Assembly (NCBI RefSeq): GCF_026805325.1
Contig: NZ_JAPRAT010000002.1
Span: 153,953 to 217,952 of the forward strand
Reading direction: 5' to 3'
From: Natronobacillus azotifigens
GTDB taxonomy: Bacteria > Bacillota > Bacilli > Bacillales > Amphibacillaceae
DNA length: 64,000 bases
Shown here: in pieces, positions 15,807 through 28,672 of the stretch
How the letters are laid out: each line of letters begins with the position of its first letter
Position numbering within the stretch: the first letter of the stretch is position 1
Translations under genes and position numbers: made by a program
Notes under the pieces: generated by a model
The model's database searches: none
Told to the model about the DNA's origin: nothing
Seen by the model: only the letters and a program-made list of their open reading frames with translations

Positions 15807-16447
15807 TTGAGAAAGAAAACACTATTATTTATCTTAACATCTTTTTTACTGCTTTTATTTTTCCCACTTGGAGTATTGGCTACCGAGGATAAGCTTGAAG
15901 GTAACTTCGAATCGGCTGAGGAAGCTTTGTCTGAAGCTTTAGACGCACTAGTTAGCGAAGACTTTGAAAATACTATAACATTGTAGAGGATCAAAGATAT
16001 TTTTCTTTGGAAGAAGCTATTTCAAATTATACTGATTTTCATTTAGAAGATCCTTTAATAGATTATGAAATATTGTCAGAAACAGAAGTGAATTCTTCTG
16101 AAAAAGAGTTTTACGTTAGAGAAATTTATCATTCTGGTTACATTATTGAACTACCTCATATAGTTAAGAAAACAGATGATTATTGGAAATTCACAATTGA
16201 TGTTGAAGGTGTTTACTGGAATGAATTTGAAGTTATAGATACGGGAGAACCTATAAACATTAACCCTTACAACTTGTTACCTCAAAAGGTAGAAAGCGAA
16301 GTAGAAAATGAAGAATTAATAACACCTCAAGCAGGTGTAACTCTATTTAATTTTTCTGGTAGATTTTATCATTTTTTAACATCTAGTGGAACATTCACAC
16401 CTCCAGGACAAGCAACCATTTTATACATTTCATCACAAGTTAGCTAA
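15807..16447 (+). pseudogene. secreted protein of unknown function, frameshifted
   Basis: The first part starts at TTG 15807 after GGAGG (8-base spacing) and encodes a clear signal peptide (MRKKTLLFILTSFLLLLFFP, then LGVLA) and an acidic helix. That frame stops at 15984. The rest continues in another frame from about 15971 (YYNIVEDQRYFSLEEAISNY) to 16447. One base missing from the A-run at 15967-15970 would restore a protein of about 213 residues. It ends in aromatic, Thr/Ser/Gly-rich sequence. Family not recognised. Either a recent pseudogene or a sequencing error in a homopolymer. Not related to its transposon neighbours in frame. Confidence 0.7.
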
Positions 16448-16512
16448 CACTAATGGTACTATTCCTTAATAAAGGACAGAACTTCAGGTACAACCACATA
16501 TCTTAATTACGT

Positions 16513-16556
16513 AAAAAATAGCAATAATGAGTTATACTCACTATTGCTATTTTTGT
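16513..16556. terminator. bidirectional terminator before ntpD 3' end
   Basis: AAATAGCAATA, GAGT, TAT, ACTC, TATTGCTATTTTT. It lies between convergent genes and also closes the V-ATPase operon. Confidence 0.8.
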
Positions 16557-16578
16557 ATTGCTACGTAATAAGATTGTA

Positions 16579-17211
16579 TTATGCTTTACCCATATCTTTC
16601 ACTTTCATCATACGCGTAATATTTGCTCTTTCGTTCTCTTCCAATTTCATTTGAATGTAATGAATGGTTTCTTCCAATTGTGGAATCATTAAGTACTCCA
16701 GTGCATTTACTCTACGTCTAGTTTTTTCAATTTCATCCGCCATTAATTGGCAGGTCTTCTCGATTTCAGAAAGCTTAAGTAACTTTGACATAATAGCTTC
16801 AATCTTCTCAATCGAATCATCTAACTCGCTATTTGAGTTCAAATACCCATATTGCATTTCCGAATTCTTTTCTTCCTCATTGACAGTAAAATTCATCTGA
16901 GGTACGTTAACGCTCATGATGTTTTTTTCTGTTATATCAAGTGTAACGGAAGTATCAGGTACGGAAAACAATTCCTCAATAAATGATTCATTCAATAATG
17001 ATTTCGCAACAACAAATGCACTCATCGCTTGTGTAAGTTCACCTTCGACTTCATCGCGCAATTCATTATTTTCTCGAATTAAACTGATGAACTGACGCAT
17101 CAATTCGTCTTGTTTATCTTTCAAGAGCTTATGACCTCTAGTGGATATGCTTAAACGATCTTTTAAGTTGGATAGTTCCATCCGGGTAGGCTTAACATTC
17201 AATCTAGCCAT
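16579..17211 (-). CDS. ntpD: V-type ATPase subunit D (central stalk)
   Basis: A 210-residue, almost wholly helical central-shaft subunit. The N-terminal start [17 protein letters not shown] and the C-terminal [18 protein letters not shown] block are characteristic. It couples rotation of the A3B3 head to the membrane ring. It is the last of nine genes and starts 7 bases after ntpB. The operon lacks the additional ntpH and ntpJ found after ntpD in Enterococcus hirae; a terminator follows instead. Confidence 0.95.
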   Translation of the reverse strand: MARLNVKPTRMELSNLKDRLSISTRGHKLLKDKQDELMRQFISLIRENNELRDEVEGELTQAMSAFVVAKSLLNESFIEELFSVPDTSVTLDITEKNIMSVNVPQMNFTVNEEEKNSEMQYGYLNSNSELDDSIEKIEAIMSKLLKLSEIEKTCQLMADEIEKTRRRVNALEYLMIPQLEETIHYIQMKLEENERANITRMMKVKDMGKA

Positions 17212-17218
17212 GGACGAA

Positions 17219-18595
17219 TCACTCTCCTTCCGGCATATACTTATCGATCATATCACTCTTAATTCTCTTAAGCTCTGTTCGAGGTAGGATAGAAAGTAAT
17301 TCCCAGCCTAGTGTCAATGTATCCTCAATGGAACGATTGGTATAGAACCCTTGATTGATATAATCTTCTTCAAACCGTTTGGTGAATTCTACATATAATT
17401 TATCTGTTTTCGATAATGCAGATTCTCCCAATACAACTGCCAATTCTTTTGCTTCTTTTCCTTTTGCATAAGCCGCAAACAATTGGTTCATTGTTGATGC
17501 ATGATCTTCTCTTGTCTTTCCTTCACCAGTACCCTTATCTTTCAAACGGGATAGTGATGGTAATACATCAATTGGTGGCTTGTAACCACTATTGTTAAGA
17601 TCACGTGATAAGATAATTTGACCTTCCGTAATATAACCCGTTAAGTCAGGAATAGGATGGGTAATATCATCCTCAGGCATAGACAAAATCGGAATCTGTG
17701 TAACGGAACCTTTCTTCCCGATTAAACGACCAGCGCGTTCGTATAGCGTGGAAAGGTTTGTATAAAGATAACCAGGGTAACCACGACGACCTGGTACTTC
17801 TCGACGAGCTGCGGAAATTTCACGCAACGCCTCACAATAATACGTCATATCTGTCATAATAACCAAAACATGCATATCTTTTTCGAAAGCTAAATATTCA
17901 GCAGTGGTTAAGGCCATTTTTGGTGTAGCGATACGCTCAATCGCTGGATCGTTGGCTAAATTTATAAACATTACAGAACGATCAATCGCACCAGTTTTAC
18001 GGAAATCCTCCATAAAGTATTCTGCTTCATCGAAAGTGATACCCATTGCCGCAAAAACAACGGCGAATTTTTCATCACTATTTAATACAGAGGCTTGTCT
18101 GGCAATCTGTGCAGCTAATTCTTTATGTGGCAAACCAGAACCAGAGAATACTGGTAACTTTTGCCCACGTACTAATGTATTTAAGTGATCAATCGCTGAA
18201 ATTCCTGTTTGAATAAATTCATCTGGATAGTCACGAGCAATCGGGTTGATAGCTTGACCATTAATATCTAAGTTGTCTTCAGGAATGATGCTTGGTCCAC
18301 CATCAATCGGGCTTCCCATCCCATCAAATACACGTCCAACCATATCTTCTGAGACATCAATCGATAATGGTTTTCCTCTAAAACGTACTTTCGTATCTTT
18401 AATATTGATTCCGCTTGGCCCTTCAAATATCTGAACCATCGCTTTATCTTTATCAACTTCAAGCACTTGGCCTAGTCGAATTTCGCCTGTCTGCATTTGA
18501 ACTTCAACAAGTTCATCAAACTTAACGCCCTCGACTTGTTCAACTGCCATTAGAGGTCCAACGACTTCACTAACTGTTTTATACTCTTTTAGCAT
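17219..18595 (-). CDS. ntpB: V-type ATPase subunit B (regulatory, non-catalytic)
   Basis: 458 residues. A three-domain F1/V1-like fold with no intact Walker A: the position reads [15 protein letters not shown], as expected for the non-catalytic B subunit. [19 protein letters not shown] and [20 protein letters not shown] are conserved. It alternates with NtpA in the hexameric head and contributes the arginine finger. Its start overlaps the 3' end of ntpA by 17 bases. Confidence 0.97.
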   Translation of the reverse strand: MLKEYKTVSEVVGPLMAVEQVEGVKFDELVEVQMQTGEIRLGQVLEVDKDKAMVQIFEGPSGINIKDTKVRFRGKPLSIDVSEDMVGRVFDGMGSPIDGGPSIIPEDNLDINGQAINPIARDYPDEFIQTGISAIDHLNTLVRGQKLPVFSGSGLPHKELAAQIARQASVLNSDEKFAVVFAAMGITFDEAEYFMEDFRKTGAIDRSVMFINLANDPAIERIATPKMALTTAEYLAFEKDMHVLVIMTDMTYYCEALREISAARREVPGRRGYPGYLYTNLSTLYERAGRLIGKKGSVTQIPILSMPEDDITHPIPDLTGYITEGQIILSRDLNNSGYKPPIDVLPSLSRLKDKGTGEGKTREDHASTMNQLFAAYAKGKEAKELAVVLGESALSKTDKLYVEFTKRFEEDYINQGFYTNRSIEDTLTLGWELLSILPRTELKRIKSDMIDKYMPEGE

Positions 18596-20372
18596 TTTGC
18601 GTCATACCTCCTACAGCAACAATTTCATGGATCGTTTTCTTCATTTCGTCTTTAATTTTCGTGATGTCAGCAAGATTATCTTCAGAGATCGATTTTGCAC
18701 GCGCGATTTTATCACGAACTTTTTCTGTGCCATCAATTAGCTCTTGATAATAAGCACCTAACTTCATTGCTTCTCTCGCTTCTGTTTCAAAGGAAAGAAT
18801 AAGATCTAACATCAAGAATTGTTTTTCTCGTGATGTATACGTATCGATATCATCGAATGCATTTTGTTGTAAATAATCTTCACGCAATGACTCAGCAATC
18901 ACCATGGTTAAGCGATCTTTCTCTGATAACGACTCAATCCCTACAAGACGAACAATTTCTTCAAGTCCAGATTCTTCTTGTAAAATATTCATCGAGTGCT
19001 GAACCATTTTCGCCCAATCTTCTTCTAACTCCTGATTCATGTATTTCCCTACTTCAGTTAAATATAAGGAATAAGAAGTTAACCAGTTAACTGATGGGAA
19101 GTGACGTCTTTGAGCTAATGATGAATCTAGCGCCCAGTAGACTTTAACTACACGTAAAGTGTTCTGCGTAACTGGTTCTGAAGTATCCCCACCTGGTGGT
19201 GATACCGCACCAATAGCTGTGATGCTACCTTCTCTATCTTCAGAACCTATCGATAGTGTTCGGCCAGCTCTTTCGTAATACTCGGCAATACGGCTTCCTA
19301 AGTATGCAGGATAACCTTCATCTCCTGGCATTTCTTCTAAACGACCAGACATTTCACGCAATGCCTCTGCCCAACGTGAAGTAGAGTCAGCCATAATCGC
19401 TACACTGTATCCCATGTCACGGAAGTATTCTGCGATCGTAATCCCAGTATAAATGGATGCTTCACGCGCAGCAACTGGCATGTTCGATGTATTTGCGATC
19501 AAAATGGTACGTTCCATTAAAGATTCACCTGTATTTGGATCGACCAATTCAGGGAATTCGTTAAGTACATCTGTCATCTCGTTACCACGTTCTCCGCAAC
19601 CAACATAAACAACTAAGTCCACATCACTAAATTTCGCAATCTGATGCTGAACAACTGTTTTTCCCGCACCGAATGGACCAGGAACAGCAGCTGCTCCACC
19701 CTTCGTGATTGGAAAGAAGGTGTCAATTACACGCTGACCAGTTAACATTGGTGTCGAAGGATTTAGTTTTTGTTTGAACGGACGACCACGACGAACTGGC
19801 CATCTTTGCATCATACTAAGTTCCTTTAATCCATTTTCTGTTTCAACCGTGTAAACTACATCATCTAAACCATAACTACCGTCTTGAATCGATTTTATGG
19901 TTCCGCTCACGCCAACAGGTACCATGATACGATGTTCAATAACTTTTGTTTCTTGAACCGTACCAACAATATCTCCTGCCTCTACTTTATCACCAACAAC
20001 TTTAGTAGCTTTGAAGTCCCATTTCTTCTCACGAGCAAGTGGTGAAATGTTAACCCCTCTTACTAAGTAATTACTTTCTGTTTCTTCTCGAAACGTATCT
20101 AATGGTCGTTGAATACCATCAAACATCTGTGAAATAATCCCTGGTCCGAGTTCAACTGAGAGTGCTTCACCAGTTGTAACTACCGGTTCACCAGGACCAA
20201 TTCCAGAGGTTTCTTCATATACTTGGATTGAAGCGACATCATTACGCATTTCAATGATTTCGCCAACTAATTTCATGTCCCCAACTTGGCAAAGGTCTTG
20301 GATATTGGCGTTTTCCATCCCTTCCGCCATAACTAAAGGACCGGAAACTTTTACTATCTTCCCGTTACTCAA
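18579..20372 (-). CDS. ntpA: V-type ATPase catalytic subunit A
   Basis: 597 residues, with the Walker [14 protein letters not shown], the catalytic [11 protein letters not shown]lu, Walker [11 protein letters not shown] and the long non-homologous insert (about residues 110-200) that separates A subunits from F-type beta. It hydrolyses or makes ATP in the head. It starts 16 bases after the F-type stalk gene with GGAGGGG upstream and overlaps ntpB by 17 bases. Confidence 0.97.
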   Translation of the reverse strand: MSNGKIVKVSGPLVMAEGMENANIQDLCQVGDMKLVGEIIEMRNDVASIQVYEETSGIGPGEPVVTTGEALSVELGPGIISQMFDGIQRPLDTFREETESNYLVRGVNISPLAREKKWDFKATKVVGDKVEAGDIVGTVQETKVIEHRIMVPVGVSGTIKSIQDGSYGLDDVVYTVETENGLKELSMMQRWPVRRGRPFKQKLNPSTPMLTGQRVIDTFFPITKGGAAAVPGPFGAGKTVVQHQIAKFSDVDLVVYVGCGERGNEMTDVLNEFPELVDPNTGESLMERTILIANTSNMPVAAREASIYTGITIAEYFRDMGYSVAIMADSTSRWAEALREMSGRLEEMPGDEGYPAYLGSRIAEYYERAGRTLSIGSEDREGSITAIGAVSPPGGDTSEPVTQNTLRVVKVYWALDSSLAQRRHFPSVNWLTSYSLYLTEVGKYMNQELEEDWAKMVQHSMNILQEESGLEEIVRLVGIESLSEKDRLTMVIAESLREDYLQQNAFDDIDTYTSREKQFLMLDLILSFETEAREAMKLGAYYQELIDGTEKVRDKIARAKSISEDNLADITKIKDEMKKTIHEIVAVGGMTQNAKRV

Positions 20373-20388
20373 ATAAGTCCCCTCCTAA

Positions 20389-20700
20389 TTATAAAATATT
20401 CTGTCCAACCGCTTTTTCGACATTCTCTTGAATTCGCTTTTTACCAATATTTAACGTGCCTTGGTGGTTAGGAATCAAGATGATAGCGGGTTTTATTTCT
20501 GCGTCATATCTTTTGATTGTATCCGGAATTTCTTTTGCCAGCGCTTCGGTCAAATAAATGACACCACAATCCTCCTGAGCTAATGAATCGATTGTTTCTC
20601 TCGCTTTTGCACCATTTGGTGAAGGATAAACATCGAAACCTAATACCTTAAAAGGAAGCACCGAATCTTTATCGCCGACAACAGCAATCTTATGAGCCAT
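20389..20700 (-). CDS. ntpG: V-type ATPase subunit F (central stalk; NtpG in E. hirae)
   Basis: A 103-residue small Rossmann-like subunit that binds subunit D in the central stalk. The N-terminus [20 protein letters not shown] is diagnostic, and [10 protein letters not shown] and IILIPNHQG follow. Named here after its operon position between C and A in Enterococcus hirae. It overlaps the 3' end of ntpC by 11 bases. Confidence 0.92.
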   Translation of the reverse strand: MAHKIAVVGDKDSVLPFKVLGFDVYPSPNGAKARETIDSLAQEDCGVIYLTEALAKEIPDTIKRYDAEIKPAIILIPNHQGTLNIGKKRIQENVEKAVGQNIL

Positions 20701-21697
20701 AAATTGGTCGCATCCTTTCTCTTAGTATATTCTCAGCTATTTGATTATCTTTTCCGACAAGTAGTAACCGAATATTCGTAATCTCTTTTTCTTTTGCAAA
20801 CATATAAGCCATGACAGGCATCGGGCCAAAAGCTTGATAGAGACCTTCTTCCATTAACTCATGGACAATCTGTTCAATAAGCTTATCTAATTTCATCGGA
20901 TTAATCGCATCTTTTGATTCATTAACGATCTGATGTAAATGGCTTGAATAGGATTTATCCATGTACAAATCGTTCAATACTGCAATCGCTCCACCCGCTG
21001 CGGCATCGATAATATCTGATTTTGGAATCGTTCCAGAACTTGATAGAACAGTATGTAAGAATGAGCGTGATTTCTTTCGATTCAAGCTTCTTACCACTGT
21101 AGACAAATTATCCAAATCGATCATCGCGTCAATGATTTTTGTAATGGTCGGGTTATCTAATCGCTCTGCGATTGCTCGTAAATGTTTATAATAATACGTA
21201 TCCATAAACACATCTGCAGCTTCAATCCGACCGTATATTTCATAATCTTGAATAGCCTCTTGAACACCTTCAACCAAAATCTCATTTAACTGCATCGATT
21301 GCTGTGTCTGAACAAGATTTTTCAGTGTGGAAAGCGGGTACTTTCCAATTGGAATCATAAGATGTTCTAGATCAGTACCAGTAAATCGTTGTTTTAATAG
21401 TACTTTCAGATTGTGATAAGAATAGCGTAATGTAAAGAATTGAATGACCTCTGAATCCGGCGTAACCTCATATAGTTCTTGATAGATGTTACCTAAATGG
21501 TTCATTAAGAAGTCATCATACTCTTTTGTATCCAGAACGTTATTTTCATCAAAGTGATAATCCGTACTTTTTAAAACTTCCAAAGCTTCTTTTAAATTAT
21601 TTGCTTTTAACAGTTGTTCATAATTCTCACGTGTTAGAAGTTTTGTTTCATACACACGTAGAAGCGTATTAACACCTTTGTAATCCGTATCTTGCAT
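20690..21697 (-). CDS. ntpC: V-type ATPase subunit C/d (rotor funnel)
   Basis: 335 residues; an all-helical funnel that sits on the membrane ring and joins it to the central stalk. Blocks such as [34 protein letters not shown] and [12 protein letters not shown] fit the AC39/subunit C family. The start at 21697 (MQDTDY) follows a G-rich site 7 bases upstream; the ATG at 21718 overlaps the ntpE stop and has no site. Confidence 0.93.
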   Translation of the reverse strand: MQDTDYKGVNTLLRVYETKLLTRENYEQLLKANNLKEALEVLKSTDYHFDENNVLDTKEYDDFLMNHLGNIYQELYEVTPDSEVIQFFTLRYSYHNLKVLLKQRFTGTDLEHLMIPIGKYPLSTLKNLVQTQQSMQLNEILVEGVQEAIQDYEIYGRIEAADVFMDTYYYKHLRAIAERLDNPTITKIIDAMIDLDNLSTVVRSLNRKKSRSFLHTVLSSSGTIPKSDIIDAAAGGAIAVLNDLYMDKSYSSHLHQIVNESKDAINPMKLDKLIEQIVHELMEEGLYQAFGPMPVMAYMFAKEKEITNIRLLLVGKDNQIAENILRERMRPIYGS

Positions 21698-21717
21698 ATA
21701 TTCTCCCCCCTTATTCA

Positions 21718-22305
21718 TTATTTTTTAAATGCTAAGGTTGCAAGTTGTGGAGAAAATTCTTTTTTAAGCTCTGCTACTAATTCGTCAAAGCAGAAATTAT
21801 AATCGATTCCACCTTGTTCAACAACAAAACCAGATTTATTGTTCACGACCTCTTTTGATAAGGTAACAAACGAATAATTATCTAACACGTTAGCAACTGG
21901 ATCTGCATCAAATAAATGTACAGACTTACCACCTGGAACCACTTGCCACAAATCATTTGCATCAAGTTGGCTTAATACACCTTGTAAAAATACAGCGAAT
22001 TGATCTGCATCCCACTCTTCCATTTTTTTCGCAGCATCATCGAATACTGAGTGCAACAATGCTTGTTTTTCAGAAAGAATTGCATTACGTTGCTTGTTAG
22101 CTAATGTTTGTACTTCTCGTTCATAGTCGTTTTCTATCTTGGCAGCAATTGCTGCTTTACGATTTTTTTTGCTTTCCACAAGCTTTTGACGAGTTTCTTC
22201 CATTCTGTCATTCGCAACTTTTTCGTATTCATCTAATTTATTTTGTCCTTCTTCTTTGGTTTTTTCCAAAATTCGAGCGGACAAAGCTTTTAAATCCTCC
22301 ATCAT
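21718..22305 (-). CDS. ntpE: V-type ATPase subunit E (peripheral stalk)
   Basis: About 195 residues. The first 110 form a charged coiled coil (ILEKTKEEGQNKLDEYEKVA) and the C-terminal part is globular and contacts the head (VLDNYSFVTLSKEVVNNKSGFVVEQGGIDYNF). It pairs with the small NtpF stalk protein. Start choice: GTGAGAGG runs directly into an ATG at 22311, so the in-frame ATG at 22305 (6-base spacing) is more likely; 22302 is also possible. Confidence 0.92.
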   Translation of the reverse strand: MMEDLKALSARILEKTKEEGQNKLDEYEKVANDRMEETRQKLVESKKNRKAAIAAKIENDYEREVQTLANKQRNAILSEKQALLHSVFDDAAKKMEEWDADQFAVFLQGVLSQLDANDLWQVVPGGKSVHLFDADPVANVLDNYSFVTLSKEVVNNKSGFVVEQGGIDYNFCFDELVAELKKEFSPQLATLAFKK

Positions 22306-22330
22306 TTTCATCCTCTCACTGTTTTTTATC

Positions 22331-24780
<2,450 letters not shown>

Positions 24781-24794
<14 letters not shown>

Positions 24795-25107
24795 ACTTCC
24801 TCATTACCTCCTCAATCACTTTGTCAACCAAAAGATCCTTTTTCGAAGCAAACACTGTTTGTAATTCCGCAATGTCCTCTTCTTCTTGCTTCCTATACGT
24901 TGATCGTACTTCAGCAAGCTTTGCTTCTTTTTTTTGCTCTTCTTCATCGGTAAAGTTTTTTATTTCTGTTTCGACATTTTTCTGCATTTCTGCAATTTGA
25001 GCTTGCGTTGTTTGCTCCAACTTATCTATTTTCTCTTGGTATTCAACTGCTAAGCTCTCCGCTTGACGTTCTATCTCTCTTACTTCATCAATGGTTTGTA
25101 GCCCCAT
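24781..25107 (-). CDS. ntpF: V-type ATPase small peripheral-stalk subunit (NtpF/H/G type)
   Basis: 108 residues, nearly all charged coiled coil (EVREIERQAESLAVEYQEKI onward). It is the partner of subunit E in the peripheral stalk. The name follows the E. hirae order ntpF-I-K-E-C-G-A-B-D, which is preserved here. The start at 25107 (MGLQTIDEV) follows GGGGGTG; nine further upstream codons in frame are unsupported. First gene of the operon, with a promoter at 25134-25163. Confidence 0.88.
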
Positions 25108-25133
25108 CTTTATGCACCCCCAATCATACAACA

Positions 25134-25163
25134 AGTATACTTTAAAGATTAAAAAAACTTCAA
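25134..25163 (-). promoter_or_regulatory. sigma-A promoter of the V-ATPase operon
   Basis: TTGAAG, 18 bases, TATACT on the minus strand, about 27 bases before the ntpF start codon. Confidence 0.65.
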
Positions 25164-25296
25164 GCTTTACCTATTATATCGCTAATATAAGTAGCATTCA
25201 AATTATTTTAACCGGATGAAATCGTTTAACTTGATAAAAAAATCACTTATATTAAATAAGAAGAAACAGTGTTAAAAAAGTAGAAAAAAGAACTTA

Positions 25297-25326
25297 AGAA
25301 CTATAGTAATATAGTTCTTTTTTACC
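25297..25326 (-). terminator. terminator after cvfB
   Basis: AAGAACTATA, short loop, TATAGTTCTT, flanked by A and T runs on both sides. It lies just past the cvfB stop. Confidence 0.7.
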
Positions 25327-25333
25327 TTCGACT

Positions 25334-26203
25334 TTATTCGACATCTTCGTTAATTAAACAAGTTTTCCCATCTTTTTGTTCAATCTGTTTGTCTTTAAGT
25401 AGTTTTCCTATTGCGCGTTTGAAGGCAGCCTTGCTTATTAGAAATGTTGAGCTAATCACATCTGGGTCTGTTTTGTTATCAAACGGCATAACCCCATTAT
25501 TTTCTCGCATATATGCAAGTAACATTTCGGCATCTTCATGTTGAGCTTCTTGTTTCCTTGGTAATAAGGAAATGTTTAATGACCCATCTTCCTTTACCTT
25601 AATTACACGTCCTTCTACCCATTCTCCTACACGAGGCTCTTTTTTTCTTTCGGTATGATGAATAAAGCCTCGATATCCTTCATCGGTTATAATAACAGCT
25701 CCTTCACGACCCGATCGGAATACGCGACCACTAATTTGTTCATTGAACAATGTCGTTGGTGCGCTATCCCAATTCCCCTCAAAATCGGCTTCTGTCACTG
25801 GTTTGGCTAAAACACGACCTTTCTTATCATTTGATAAAATGACATATAGTTGGTCGCCAATTTGAGGCCAAACGGATGGCAATAGAGGTAAATCATCTTC
25901 AGAAACCAAGACATCCTTTGAGGTGCCAATATCAACAAAGACACCTAATCTAGGTTTAACCTCGGTTACTTCTCCCCAATCAAATACATCAAATCGCACA
26001 GTAGGTATTTTTCCTGAGGCAATTAGTTGATCTTTTTTATCATGATATAAAAACACTTCGACTGATTGATCAACTTCCAGATCATTTTCCACTTCGTTTT
26101 CATGCAATAAAATTTCTTCTTCTCCATTCGTCAATACATATCCTGTATCGATTTTACGATTTACTTTTACTGTTATAACGTCACCTGCTTTAAGTTTTCC
26201 CAC
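25334..26203 (-). CDS. CvfB/YitL-type S1-domain RNA-binding protein
   Basis: About 289 residues. Several small OB-fold (S1-like) modules can be read: residues about 65-125 (FDWGEVTEVKPRLGVFVDIG) and 150-215 (ISGRVFRSGREGAVIITDEGYRGFIHH), ending in a winged-helix part (DVISSTFLISKAAFKRAIGKLLKD). The family influences virulence or stress genes in other Firmicutes; its role here is inferred. Start GTG at 26203 follows GAGGTG; an earlier in-frame GTG at 26230 has a weak site. Confidence 0.85.
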   Translation of the reverse strand: MGKLKAGDVITVKVNRKIDTGYVLTNGEEEILLHENEVENDLEVDQSVEVFLYHDKKDQLIASGKIPTVRFDVFDWGEVTEVKPRLGVFVDIGTSKDVLVSEDDLPLLPSVWPQIGDQLYVILSNDKKGRVLAKPVTEADFEGNWDSAPTTLFNEQISGRVFRSGREGAVIITDEGYRGFIHHTERKKEPRVGEWVEGRVIKVKEDGSLNISLLPRKQEAQHEDAEMLLAYMRENNGVMPFDNKTDPDVISSTFLISKAAFKRAIGKLLKDKQIEQKDGKTCLINEDVE

Positions 26204-26245
26204 AGATAAAACACCTCTTTCTATTTCCACTCTTCATAGTGCGTA

Positions 26246-26357
26246 TTCAAAAAGTCGGTAAAGAAGAAGCAAGTAGATCAAGGCAGTCAAGCTTCTGAAA
26301 ATCGGAAGAACAAGCCAACGAAGAGATCCACCGCTAATTATTTGGTGACTTTTTGAA
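26246..26357. repeat. 112-bp inverted-repeat element (MITE-like)
   Basis: TTCAAAAAGTC at the left end and GACTTTTTGAA at the right end form an 11-base perfect inverted repeat around about 90 bases without an open frame. The interior is more GC-rich than its flanks. A non-autonomous transposon relic or a structured RNA are both possible. Confidence 0.55.
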
Positions 26358-26461
26358 CATCATCTTTTAGTACAAAAAAATTAATTAATTGATATGGTAT
26401 TTATATTTGCTAATTTGCGATAAAATACAGATAAGTATACGAACGAAATGAGGAACAGCAT

Positions 26462-26911
26462 ATGAACATTTACGTCGATGCCGACGCATGTCCAATGAAT
26501 GATATCATCATTGAATTAGGTTTAGCTAATAATCTTTCCATTTATCTAGTAAAAAGCTATAATCATTACTCCTTACAAGAATACCCTACTGGTGTGGATA
26601 CAATCTATGTTGATACAGGCAAAGAAGCAGCTGATTACCGGATATTATCAATGGCAAACGATGGTGATCTTATCGTTAGTCAAGATTATGGATTAGCCGC
26701 ATTAGCTATAGCAAAAAATTGTCTCGTTATTCATCCAAAAGGCTTTGCATACAACAAAGGAAATATCGACCAACTATTAGCATCCCGATACCAAAGTGCG
26801 CAAGCAAGAAAACAAGGGATTCGTACGAAAGGTCCAAAAGCCTTAACGGAAAGTGATAAACAAAAATTCACTTCCTTATTAACAAAAATAATAACGAAGA
26901 ACATTCAGTAA
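26462..26911 (+). CDS. UPF0178 (YaiI/YqxD) family protein
   Basis: 149 residues. The family signature is at the N-terminus (IYVDADACPMNDIIIE), followed by GKEAADYRILSMANDGDLIVSQDYGLA and VIHPKGFAYN; this fold resembles PIN-like nucleases with conserved Asp residues. No function is established. GAGGAACAG precedes the ATG. It converges with the small gene at 26912-27055, and the two stop codons abut with no gap. Confidence 0.88.
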   Translation: MNIYVDADACPMNDIIIELGLANNLSIYLVKSYNHYSLQEYPTGVDTIYVDTGKEAADYRILSMANDGDLIVSQDYGLAALAIAKNCLVIHPKGFAYNKGNIDQLLASRYQSAQARKQGIRTKGPKALTESDKQKFTSLLTKIITKNIQ

Positions 26912-27055
26912 TTATTTTTCTTCTTCTGAGACGATTTCTGCAATCTTACTTTGTTGCCAACGTTCAGCCGTTTCGGTTGGTACAAGATAAATTTTATCTG
27001 CTCGTAATAGCTGATCTTTATACTGTGTTTGGATATGCATTTTCACTTTAATCAT
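26912..27055 (-). CDS. small hypothetical protein (47 aa)
   Basis: A 47-residue soluble peptide: MIKVKMHIQTQYKDQLLRAD, then KIYLVPTETAERWQQSKIAE and an acidic tail. AAGGAG lies 7 bases before the ATG. The alternating basic/hydrophobic N-terminus and the single Trp look like a small folded protein rather than noise. Family not recognised. It sits between ilvA's terminator and the UPF0178 gene. Confidence 0.65.
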   Translation of the reverse strand: MIKVKMHIQTQYKDQLLRADKIYLVPTETAERWQQSKIAEIVSEEEK

Positions 27056-27085
27056 AACAAAACTCCTTATTAAAAGTTGATCAGA

Positions 27086-27118
27086 AAAACGTAGCAGTTT
27101 AAAACTACTACGTTTTCC
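27086..27118 (-). terminator. terminator after ilvA
   Basis: AAAACGTAG, AGTTTTAAACT, CTACGTTTTT on the minus strand, 41 bases past the ilvA stop. Confidence 0.8.
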
Positions 27119-27158
27119 CTCTTATGGTTAGTATAGCATATCTACAAGGACAGCACGC

Positions 27159-28418
27159 TCAAATAAGTAAGTGGAATAGATCTTGATCTTTATTAATTTC
27201 AACATAAGTGAAACCATTTTGCTCCATACGCTTAATTAATGGGGCATAGTCTGCCTTGTACTGTAACTCAATACCTACGAGTACAGGTCCTTTATCTCGA
27301 TTGTTTTTCTTGGTATATTCAAATCGAGTAATGTCATCATTCTCACCTAATACTTCTGTCAGAAATTCTCGTAGTGCTCCCGCACGCTGTGGAAAATTAA
27401 CAATAAAGTAATGTTTATATCCCTCATAAATTAACGATCGTTCTTTTATATCTTGCATACGATCGATATCGTTATTACCACCACTAATAATACATACTAC
27501 GTTTTTCCCTTTAATTTCATCTTTATAATCATCCAGTGCAGCAACAGGCATTGCTCCAGCTGGTTCAGCTACGATAGCATTTTCATTATATAAGCTTAAT
27601 AAAGTGGAACATACCTTCCCTTCAGGAATGGTGGCGAATCCATCAACAACTTCCTTAGCAATCTCAAATGTTAAATCACCTACACGTTTAACACTTGCCC
27701 CATCGACAAATTTATCGACCTTATCCAGTTTAACTACTTTATTTTCTTTAATCGAGGTTTGCATGGAGATCGCTCCAGCTGGTTCAACACCGATTATCTT
27801 CGTGTTAGGACTAATGCTTTTCATATAGGAACCAACACCTGAAATCAATCCACCACCACCAACGGACATAAACATGTGAGAGATCGGTATATCCATTGCT
27901 TCTAAAACTTCCAAACCGATTGTTCCTTGACCGACAATTGTACGATAATCATCAAAGGGATGAATAAATTCCATCTCATGTTGGTCACAATAATTCTTTG
28001 ATTCATAATAAGCATCGTCAAATGTATCTCCAGTCAGGATAATTTCCACATAATCTCCACCAAAAAAAGCAACGCGTTTTACCTTTTGTCGGGGAGTTGT
28101 CGTCGGCATAAATATTTTCCCTTTAACTTTTAGCGCTTTACAAGAATAAGCAACTCCTTGTGCATGATTTCCTGCACTTGCACAGACTACCCCATTTTTC
28201 AACTCATCTTTTGTTAGGCTTTGCATAAGATGATAAGCTCCACGAATTTTAAACGAACGAACCGCTTGTAGATCTTCTCGTTTTAAATATACATTACAGT
28301 CGTACTTCTCAGAAAGAATCGGATCTTTTTGTAAAGGGGTTTTATCCACCACATCTTTAATTAGTTGATTTGCAATAATGATATCCTTGATATCAATCGT
28401 TTTTATTTTTGTACTCAT
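27159..28418 (-). CDS. ilvA: threonine ammonia-lyase (threonine deaminase)
   Basis: PLP enzyme making 2-oxobutanoate from threonine for isoleucine. 419 residues: the PLP lysine lies in RSFKIRGAYH, the phosphate loop in SVGGGGLISG, and SGGNND follows. The C-terminal 80 residues form one ACT-like regulatory domain (HYFIVNFPQRAGALREFL), as in the shorter Bacillus-type enzyme. AAAGGA precedes the ATG. Monocistronic here, away from the ilv-leu genes. Confidence 0.95.
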   Translation of the reverse strand: MSTKIKTIDIKDIIIANQLIKDVVDKTPLQKDPILSEKYDCNVYLKREDLQAVRSFKIRGAYHLMQSLTKDELKNGVVCASAGNHAQGVAYSCKALKVKGKIFMPTTTPRQKVKRVAFFGGDYVEIILTGDTFDDAYYESKNYCDQHEMEFIHPFDDYRTIVGQGTIGLEVLEAMDIPISHMFMSVGGGGLISGVGSYMKSISPNTKIIGVEPAGAISMQTSIKENKVVKLDKVDKFVDGASVKRVGDLTFEIAKEVVDGFATIPEGKVCSTLLSLYNENAIVAEPAGAMPVAALDDYKDEIKGKNVVCIISGGNNDIDRMQDIKERSLIYEGYKHYFIVNFPQRAGALREFLTEVLGENDDITRFEYTKKNNRDKGPVLVGIELQYKADYAPLIKRMEQNGFTYVEINKDQDLFHLLI

Positions 28419-28590
28419 TTTTTTAATCCTTTCTGAAAAAATAATTAACTATATCCTAGCATATTCAGATAATTAAGAAAACTATCGAATCTAAACATAG
28501 TAAGCAAAAATCTCTCTACCCAAAACATGAGTAAAGTTCTCCTATAAATAAGTCGAAAATCACTCAACTCAATTAGATTTCTAAGCAAAA

Positions 28591-28632
28591 TAACCGAACC
28601 ATAATTGAATAAACCTCTATTATAGTTCGGTT
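28591..28632 (-). terminator. terminator after ppaC
   Basis: AACCGAAC-TATAAT pairs with ATTAT-GGTTCGGTT across a 12-base loop, 41 bases past the ppaC stop. Confidence 0.65.
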
Positions 28633-28672
28633 GTGCTATCGCCTTTTCTTTTTGTCCCGGCCACTCTCTTAC

